DNA from: a virus
Reading direction: 5' to 3' (one strand)
Length of the DNA: 64,000 nt
IMG/VR virus record: IMGVR_UViG_3300029267_001213
Location: 1-64,000 of that record
A model generated the notes under the pieces. That model made no database searches and was not told the DNA's origin. It saw only the letters and a list, made by a program, of their open reading frames with translations. The translations under genes and the position numbers were made by a program. This document shows positions 58,643-64,000 of the stretch, piece by piece. The number at the start of each line of letters is the position of its first letter. Position 1 is the stretch's first letter.

Positions 58643-58659
58643 TAGGAATTTGATTCCTA
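58643..58659. other. Short hairpin upstream of the SSB-like gene
   Basis: TAGGAAT (58643-58649) pairs with ATTCCTA (58653-58659) around TTG, 21 bases before ATG 58681. The 93-base gap between genes holds nothing else clear. It could regulate translation of the SSB-like gene, an abundant protein. Confidence 0.4.
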
Positions 58660-58680
58660 AGAAAGGACAAGGAGGGTAAC

Positions 58681-59217
58681 ATGTCAGAGAAAGGCACATG
58701 GAAGCCGGGAGAATCATTTGATCCGACAAAAGAGTATGGCGAAGGTGGAGGAGGTATTCCCGATCCGGATAAATATTTTGCCATGGTAAGCGGTGTCGAG
58801 GTTGGAGAAAGCAGCAATCATAATCCTCAGATCGTTGTGAGTCTTCGGCTCATTCAGGGCAGTAAAACAAAGGGACAGTTCAGAGGAACGAGATTCAGAG
58901 ACTGGCTAGTGCTTACAGAAAATTCAATCTGGCGATTGGAAAATCTGTGCAAGGCTATCGGACTTACTGAAAGTTTCGATCCTACGGATGCCGAAGTTGT
59001 TAATGAGCTTTTTTATCAGAAAATTCTGTATGCCAATGTGGGCAAGGACGGTGACAAGACGAGAGTAGTTAAGCCGTTTTTCGAACAGGCCAGCAAGGAG
59101 GACCAGAAAAGGTTCAAGCAATTTGAAGTTCCTGAAGACTGGGATGATAGGTCTTTCGAGTTTCCGAGCGAAGAAGAGTCTGAAGAAAGTAGCGAAGCAG
59201 ATCCGTTTGCGAGCTAA
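58681..59217 (+). CDS. Single-stranded DNA-binding protein, DUF669-like
   Basis: The 178-residue product has the OB-like layout of DUF669-type SSBs: GIPDPDKYFAMVSGVEVGES, IVVSLRLIQGSKTKGQFRG, then a helix with SIWRLENLCKAIGLTESF. The last 20 residues are acidic (SEEESEESSEADPFAS), like the tail by which SSBs recruit partners. ATG 58681 follows AAGGAGGG. It ends with a TAATG overlap to the next gene. Confidence 0.7.
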   Translation: MSEKGTWKPGESFDPTKEYGEGGGGIPDPDKYFAMVSGVEVGESSNHNPQIVVSLRLIQGSKTKGQFRGTRFRDWLVLTENSIWRLENLCKAIGLTESFDPTDAEVVNELFYQKILYANVGKDGDKTRVVKPFFEQASKEDQKRFKQFEVPEDWDDRSFEFPSEEESEESSEADPFAS

Positions 59218-60095
59218 TGCTGGATCAGTTTCTCAGCGAGCCTAAAGTAGGCCAGCTGTCGGACGCTGGTTTTAGGTTGTTGTTAGCTATGCTCAATGGC
59301 AAAGTAGATGCTAAAGGGCGAGGGCGAGCACATCCTATTTATTGGCGTTCGGCAGCTTGGCCTTTCAGAGAAATTCAAATTGAAGAAGTGCAGTGTGCAT
59401 TGAAGGAGCTGGTGAGTGCAGGAGAGATTATTCCTTATCAGCGAAACAAGGAATGGTATATTGTAGTTCCAAGAGCTTTGAAGATTCAGTCAGAGACCGA
59501 GCAAAAAACGTCCACCACCCCAGCCCCACCGACAGCGGTTTTGAAAAAGGCATTGGATGGTTTTCAGCATTCGGATGCAATCATCAAGGAGCTGGTTGAT
59601 GATCAAGTATGGAGTGCGGAAAAGCGTGCAAAGCACAGGGGTCAAATAGACCGAAGAGCATATCAGCTCGGACTGGGTCTTGATTGGGAAGGGGATTCTG
59701 CAAGTTCAGATTATTATAAACGCGCACCGATGAAAGTGGTGCATCGGTTATATGCAATATGGGTGCAGGTTACAGGAAGACATCCCGGCAAGACCAAGCT
59801 TACAAAAAAAAGAGAACGTATGCTTAAAGATCGAGTGAAGGAGTATGGCCCTGAAAGAGTACTGGCAGCAATAAAAGGAGTACGACTGGATCCGTGGAAT
59901 TCAGGACAGGACCCACGGACAGGTGGAAAGAGATATGATGACTTAACATTAATATGCAGGAACGGAGAAAATATAGAAAGGTTTGCGGATTTATACGAAC
60001 AGGCACAGCGCGGTGAAATTTTACCGGATGAGATCGAAGATGATAATACGATAGCTAGAAGACTGAGAAAACGGAGACAATTAAATGGCGATTAA
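59217..60095 (+). CDS. Replisome organiser / helicase-loader-like protein
   Basis: The 292-residue product has an N-terminal winged helix (SDAGFRLLLAMLNGKVDAKG, AHPIYWRSAAWPF, YRNKEWYI-like end), a Thr/Pro-rich linker (about 95-110) and a C-terminal domain with KYGPERVLAA-type helix, GVRLDPWNSGQDPRTGG and YDDLTLICRNGENIERF. This matches phage replication initiators that recruit a DnaB-type helicase, encoded next. The linker holds copy 3 of the CGTCCACCACC repeat. The start overlaps the SSB stop. Confidence 0.7.
   Translation: MLDQFLSEPKVGQLSDAGFRLLLAMLNGKVDAKGRGRAHPIYWRSAAWPFREIQIEEVQCALKELVSAGEIIPYQRNKEWYIVVPRALKIQSETEQKTSTTPAPPTAVLKKALDGFQHSDAIIKELVDDQVWSAEKRAKHRGQIDRRAYQLGLGLDWEGDSASSDYYKRAPMKVVHRLYAIWVQVTGRHPGKTKLTKKRERMLKDRVKEYGPERVLAAIKGVRLDPWNSGQDPRTGGKRYDDLTLICRNGENIERFADLYEQAQRGEILPDEIEDDNTIARRLRKRRQLNGD
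59509..59519 (+). repeat. Dispersed repeat CGTCCACCACC, copy 3
   Basis: It shares 11 bases with the copies at 43792 and 47688 and also the preceding GAGCAAAAAA of copy 1. Here it lies within the linker of the replisome organiser gene, coding TSTT. A chance match is possible, but the shared flank makes it worth a check. Confidence 0.4.
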
Positions 60096-62043
60096 GGAAG
60101 AGAGTGGCCGAGAGTATGTAGAAAGAAAAGGCTGGCATGTTGCGGGTATTGAGCGAACGTCAGCCGGTGAGCAATTGATATTAAAAATTTGCCCCTTGTG
60201 TAAGTCCGAAGCGTCGGGCCGGCACAAGGGGCTTTTTCATATAAACGCAAGCAATGGATTATGGCTTACATATTGCTGCGGACAGAGTGGTAATCTCTGG
60301 CAATTAAAAAGGGAGCTGGGCGATCTAAAAATGAGGAGCATTGAGGAAGTTACTTCATGGGGCATGAAGAAAGAAGATTCCAAGATGGCTCAAAATTTTA
60401 AGCGAGTAATTGCCAAACGTCGAGAGAAGGGGCCGTTTTCCAAAGTTGATCAAAACGAAGTAAAAAAATGGGCAAGAGACTTATTGGGAAAAAGCGATGA
60501 AGCGAAGACTGCCTTGGAATATCTGACTAAAGTAAGATGTTTAAGCAAACAAGTTATCAAAGAATCAAGACTTGGATATACAACACGGTACGCGGCGAAT
60601 GGTGAAGAAGTCGGTGTTGTATCTATTCCAATTTTTTACCGGGAAGAAATTGTAAATGTGAAATTTAGAGTTTTACCTGAAGACTTGGACAAGGCGGAGG
60701 GACAAAGATTTCTCAGGATGCCCGGATGCAGAACTGTTCTGTACGGCATAGATGATGTCAAGCCGAATACCGAGCGAATAATATTATGTGAGGCTGAGAT
60801 AGATCGGTTATCCATGCTGGATTACGGCTTTGATAAATCAAGCGTGGTTTCTCTGTCAGCTGGTGCGAGCAAGCTGGACGATGATTCATTGGAGTGGATG
60901 GTACCTTTTAATGAAATACTTATTCTTATGGACAGCGATGATCCGGGCGAAAAGGCCGCGGATATTATTGCGGACCAGCTAGGACGATACCGATGCAGGA
61001 GAGTTCGGCTTCCATTGAAAGATCCCGGAGATTGTTTAAGGGCTGGCATTAGCAGAGAGGATATTCAGCGATGCGTTGAATCGGCTGCGGAATGCTTTAC
61101 TCATAGAGTACAATCTCCGGGCGATTTGAGAGAAGAGGTTTTGAACTGGATGGATGATCCGGGTCAGGCTAAAGGTAGGACTACCGGATGGACCGAAGTG
61201 GACGACTTGATAGGCGGGGTAAGGGATGGGGATTTTGTTATTGTTACCGGCGAGACAGGCGTAGGCAAGACGACGTGGCTTACTGCATTGATGCATAATA
61301 GGTCGGTGGATAATGATTCTACATTGATAGCGTCTTTTGAAATGCGGCCAGCGAAAATACTGAGAAAGATGACCAGTATGGAAATTGGCGAGAGTCTTTT
61401 TAAGGTTACACCGGATGTGGTTGAGGATGCGCTGGACCGGATAGAAAAGCGTAAGATATATTTTCTGGATGCATACGGTCATTTTTCTGTAGCGGCATTG
61501 GAAGACGTTGTGGAGTACGGTGTCAGGAGATTCGGAGTGCAGCGTGTGGTTATAGATAACTTGCAATTCTTTTTAGACGACAGTGAGTTCGGCGGTGATG
61601 AGCGCAAGGCCGTAGACAATACTATAATGAGATGTAAGTATCTTACGGACAGATTAAATATTACGATTTATTTGGTAGTGCATCCTAAGACACAGCGAAT
61701 ATTTAGAGGTAAGGTTTTACCGCCAGAGATTCATGATTTGCGCGGAAGTGCTATGATTAAGACGGTTGCGGATTTGGTCTTGAGAGTGGGACGACCTAAT
61801 GAAAAAGACAAAAAGAAAAATAAGCCGCTGTATGAAAACAACAGAATGAGCGAGTCTTTAATAACTTCATTAAAAATCAGGGAGGATTTTGTAGGCAAAC
61901 TGGATTCATGTTTGTTGGCATTTAATTGTGATTCTTTAAGATATGGAGATTCTTCATTGTTGCCATTGTCAGAACCAGATGCAGACGAAGATTTAATAGA
62001 TAACATTCCAGCTGGATGTGAGCTGGATTTTCAAATGTTCTAA
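60085..62043 (+). CDS. Bifunctional primase-helicase (TOPRIM plus DnaB-type)
   Basis: The 652-residue product has a zinc-type primase N-terminus (CPLCKSEASGRHKGLFHINA ... TYCCG, about 36-66), a TOPRIM domain (about 230-320; IILCEAEIDRLSML and ILILMDSDDPGEKAAD), and a DnaB-type helicase with Walker A GETGVGKT (389-396), VVIDNLQFFL as Walker B region and DLRGSAMIKTVADLVLRVG. It is the T7 gp4-like layout. It overlaps the organiser gene by 11 bases. It unwinds DNA and makes primers at the fork. Confidence 0.88.
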   Translation: MAIKEESGREYVERKGWHVAGIERTSAGEQLILKICPLCKSEASGRHKGLFHINASNGLWLTYCCGQSGNLWQLKRELGDLKMRSIEEVTSWGMKKEDSKMAQNFKRVIAKRREKGPFSKVDQNEVKKWARDLLGKSDEAKTALEYLTKVRCLSKQVIKESRLGYTTRYAANGEEVGVVSIPIFYREEIVNVKFRVLPEDLDKAEGQRFLRMPGCRTVLYGIDDVKPNTERIILCEAEIDRLSMLDYGFDKSSVVSLSAGASKLDDDSLEWMVPFNEILILMDSDDPGEKAADIIADQLGRYRCRRVRLPLKDPGDCLRAGISREDIQRCVESAAECFTHRVQSPGDLREEVLNWMDDPGQAKGRTTGWTEVDDLIGGVRDGDFVIVTGETGVGKTTWLTALMHNRSVDNDSTLIASFEMRPAKILRKMTSMEIGESLFKVTPDVVEDALDRIEKRKIYFLDAYGHFSVAALEDVVEYGVRRFGVQRVVIDNLQFFLDDSEFGGDERKAVDNTIMRCKYLTDRLNITIYLVVHPKTQRIFRGKVLPPEIHDLRGSAMIKTVADLVLRVGRPNEKDKKKNKPLYENNRMSESLITSLKIREDFVGKLDSCLLAFNCDSLRYGDSSLLPLSEPDADEDLIDNIPAGCELDFQMF

Positions 62044-62056
62044 AAGGAGGAGAACC

Positions 62057-62659
62057 ATGCCAAAGAAAAAGATGACGAGTAAGAAAAAGACTACAAAAAA
62101 ACCAGCTACAAAAAAGCCCACGGCTCCAAAGGTGACAGCGAAGGTGACGAAAGACCCGAAAATTTCGGCGGTGATTTGTCCCAGTTGTAATGGAGTGTTG
62201 GTTCCGGAGGGACATCAGCGAAAGGCGGTGCGGTTAATCTGTTCACAGTGCGGGACGAAAGTCCCGGTCAATGCGCCCATAGTTAAGGTGGTTGTCAGCA
62301 AACAGTGTCTGGCCAAGGCCATGAAGAACCTTACACTGCCATTAGCGATAGCTCCTACCAAGGCCAGAGAAACGAAGTACGACCGGCGATTAGTTGTTAC
62401 GTGTACGAGCGAGCAGCATAATCAGTTCATGAGAGCTTTTATGGCGTGCAGACAATTAAACGACGTTAAGGACGAAGACCGTTCATGGCTTGGTCAGGTT
62501 CTGGAATTAATCTGTGCGGATTTTCTTTCTGGCGTTCCTAGTGATATATTGACCGATGTAGACAAGGTGCTGGGAGAGATGCAGAACAAGGAAGACAAGA
62601 GACAGAAAAAGATGAAGTTTGGTGAGGACAATGGTAAAGAAAAAGAAAAGCAAAAGTAA
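62057..62659 (+). CDS. Lys-rich protein with zinc ribbon
   Basis: ATG 62057 follows AAAGGAGGAG; an in-frame start at 62018 lies in the previous gene. The 200-residue product has an H1-like tail of KKK and TKK repeats (1-35), a zinc ribbon (CPSC at about 43-46, CSQCG at about 64-68), and a helical C-terminal half. It may bind DNA at the replication fork; role unknown. Confidence 0.6.
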   Translation: MPKKKMTSKKKTTKKPATKKPTAPKVTAKVTKDPKISAVICPSCNGVLVPEGHQRKAVRLICSQCGTKVPVNAPIVKVVVSKQCLAKAMKNLTLPLAIAPTKARETKYDRRLVVTCTSEQHNQFMRAFMACRQLNDVKDEDRSWLGQVLELICADFLSGVPSDILTDVDKVLGEMQNKEDKRQKKMKFGEDNGKEKEKQK

Positions 62660-63293
62660 ATCTACCGGACCCGGTGTGCCTGTCGAATATATCGACGGAT
62701 TGCTTAATCGGTGCAAGACATGTGCTCACAGTGCGGATGGACCGTTATGCTTTATTAAAAAAGCGTTGTTGGAATCAAAGAACAAGGATGGTGCATTGGA
62801 CTGCTGGCCTGAAGCTGTACGATTGAGCAAAGAACTTAAGCCGTATCAGTGCGGCATGTATGTTGTGGTCGATGCAAAGCCCTGTCCTAAGTGCGGACGA
62901 AGGATAGCTCAATTTTATGAGGAGGGTACACGTCCCGGTAAAATTGATGTAGTGGATGCTGATAATTGGGCATACATTCTTTATCCGGTGCCAGATGAAT
63001 ATAAGGAAGATACTGTTGAGCTGGTGGTAATGGATATAGACAACGAAAACAGAAAACTTGTTAGCGGTATTTATCTTGGCGGGTCTGTAGATCAGGGACT
63101 GGTTGATGAGGCGGGTAAGATGTTTCCGAAAACTAAGTTTAAGATTTTACTCGGCAGACAATCTCATTGGGATACATGTCCTGAATTAGAAAGGAATAAG
63201 GTCCATAAGAAAGATGACGGAGACGCCGATAGCGGTACTAGGAGTGGACCCCGACAGTCAGCACTCGGGCTGGGGACTGATCAGGCCGAATGA
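62631..63293 (+). CDS. Zinc-binding-like hypothetical protein
   Basis: ATG 62631, with GTGAGG upstream, is preferred to a TTG at 62619. The 220-residue product has CKTCAHSADGPLCF near residue 28, DCWPEA near 54, YQCGMYVVVDAKPCPKCGRR at about 68-87, and alpha/beta sequence after. Several cysteines could bind one or two zinc ions. Its last 80 bases overlap the RuvC-like gene in a different frame, which makes its C-terminal residues low-complexity. Confidence 0.55.
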   Translation: MVKKKKSKSKSTGPGVPVEYIDGLLNRCKTCAHSADGPLCFIKKALLESKNKDGALDCWPEAVRLSKELKPYQCGMYVVVDAKPCPKCGRRIAQFYEEGTRPGKIDVVDADNWAYILYPVPDEYKEDTVELVVMDIDNENRKLVSGIYLGGSVDQGLVDEAGKMFPKTKFKILLGRQSHWDTCPELERNKVHKKDDGDADSGTRSGPRQSALGLGTDQAE

Positions 63294-63801
63294 AGGAATA
63301 GAATTCTGCGGTCTGGTCTGGCATGTTCTGGTTCGGAACGGCCCGGCCAAGAAATTGACTGAAGTGGTGAGCGATATAGATGGAATCATCCTTAGCTGCA
63401 TGGAGATATGCAAAACGAAAGGATGGCGACTTGTGGTGGTTTGCGAGAATCAGTTTTCGGCAAAGAACTGGAAGTCATCTTTTATGATTGTAGAGATACG
63501 CAGAACATGGGAAACACTGGCAGCGAGACACGGATTGCAAACGGACAAGATGATGCCTTTGAACTGGAGAAGTTTTGTTTTCCCCGGACAGAACAGGCGG
63601 ACTACAAAAAAGCGCATATGGAAAAGACTTGCCAAGGAGTTAGTATTAAATGAGCTTTTAGAGAACAAGAAACACATGACCAATGAAGAGAAAGAAAAAT
63701 TCGAGCGAAGCTTGTTTAGCGATACGGCTGAAGGTTGTTGCATTGGCAAGGCGTGGATGCGATATAATCGCGGTTGCAAAGTGCAGCGAAAATTATGCTA
63801 G
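63214..63801 (+). CDS. RuvC-like Holliday junction resolvase
   Basis: The 195-residue product has an RNase H-fold resolvase pattern: VLGVDPDSQHSGWGLI (Asp12), VVVCENQ (Glu79), and a C-terminal FSDTAEGCCIGKAWM with Asp170 and Glu173. These are the acidic sites that bind metal in RuvC-type enzymes. The protein resolves branched DNA before packaging or during recombination. The start lies within the previous gene, with a poor ribosome site, so coupling is likely. Confidence 0.75.
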   Translation: MTETPIAVLGVDPDSQHSGWGLIRPNEGIEFCGLVWHVLVRNGPAKKLTEVVSDIDGIILSCMEICKTKGWRLVVVCENQFSAKNWKSSFMIVEIRRTWETLAARHGLQTDKMMPLNWRSFVFPGQNRRTTKKRIWKRLAKELVLNELLENKKHMTNEEKEKFERSLFSDTAEGCCIGKAWMRYNRGCKVQRKLC

Positions 63802-63809
63802 GAGGAGTC

Positions 63810-64000
63810 ATGCCAAAGATAAGACGATTGAAATATAAAAATTATGCTGGACTGCAAATTAAGGGCACGGTGCCGGTAAAAATATCACCTTATGGAATGC
63901 AGGAACATTTAGGTCGGGCAGCTTATCTGACAGAACAGGTTGAATCTAATGGCATGTATGGCTCGGTAATGAATTATGACAACACCGGCATGACTGCTGG
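63810..64000 (+). CDS. Partial gene at the window edge, possible cell-wall enzyme
   Basis: ATG 63810 follows GGAGGAG and stays open to the window end (63 codons). It starts MPKIRRLKYKNYAGLQIKG and contains LTEQVESNGMYGSVMNYDNT. The segment with Glu followed by G-x-x-x-G-S-V and NYD recalls the active-site region of some lysozyme-like phage proteins, so it could be an endolysin. The evidence is thin without the rest. Confidence 0.4.
   Translation, partial: MPKIRRLKYKNYAGLQIKGTVPVKISPYGMQEHLGRAAYLTEQVESNGMYGSVMNYDNTGMTA

Overview
The window reads as one continuous piece of a tailed, contractile-tail bacteriophage genome (myovirus morphology). Every gene I can support lies on the plus strand. 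Genes are packed end to end with strong AGGAGG-type ribosome sites and frequent ATGA or TAATG overlaps. A contractile sheath, a tube, a full baseplate set and an HK97-type capsid protein are present. I saw no integrase, tRNA, insertion sequence or CRISPR array. The host cannot be named from the sequence. A candidate pair of overlapping spanin-like genes suggests a Gram-negative host, but only weakly.

Layout. (1) 1-5.1 kb: a DNA-modification cassette of the 7-deazaguanine type: GTP cyclohydrolase I (FolE), a GT-B glycosyltransferase, a radical SAM enzyme, a DpdA/TGT-like base-exchange enzyme, QueC and a phosphoribosyltransferase, all translationally coupled. (2) 5.1-6.2 kb: two tandem ParB-like paralogues. 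(3) 6.2-15.1 kb: head genes: MuF-like head morphogenesis protein, acidic scaffold-like protein, XkdF-like prohead protease, a large scaffold-like protein, major capsid protein, small head proteins and two beta-helix proteins. (4) 15.2-20.9 kb: small structural and connector genes. (5) 21-41.7 kb: sheath, tube, a tail-chaperone pair with a -1 frameshift, tape measure, hub, spike, wedge proteins and a large block of lectin-like fibre or baseplate proteins. (6) 41.8-43 kb: holin and spanin-like membrane proteins. (7) 43.1-51.5 kb: an early-type region of about 25 tiny genes, with several structured intergenic elements. (8) 51.5-52.2 kb: about 710 bases with no gene, holding a 31-bp hairpin, a 34-base direct repeat and other dyads. 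(9) 52.2-56 kb: a MoxR ATPase, a VWA protein and a third protein. (10) 56-64 kb: regulator, Cas4/AddB-like nuclease, Sak4-like ATPase, SSB-like protein, replisome organiser, primase-helicase and RuvC-like resolvase. The final gene is cut by the window edge.

How it works together. FolE and QueC are two steps of preQ0 synthesis, and a DpdA-like enzyme would swap guanine in DNA for the 7-deazaguanine base. QueD and QueE are not in view and must lie upstream or come from the host. The glycosyltransferase, radical SAM enzyme and phosphoribosyltransferase between them suggest further decoration or a variant route; this is inference. The replication block at the right end would copy the DNA, the cassette would modify it, and the head genes would package it. 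Terminase and portal genes are not in the window.

Most promising leads: the enlarged 7-deazaguanine cassette; a contiguous 31-bp helix in which every imperfection is a G-U wobble (51495-51603); three related nested hairpins with compensatory changes (43476, 43720, 49517); the MoxR-VWA-third gene module; and a Cas4-like nuclease carrying four DnaJ-type cysteine motifs.
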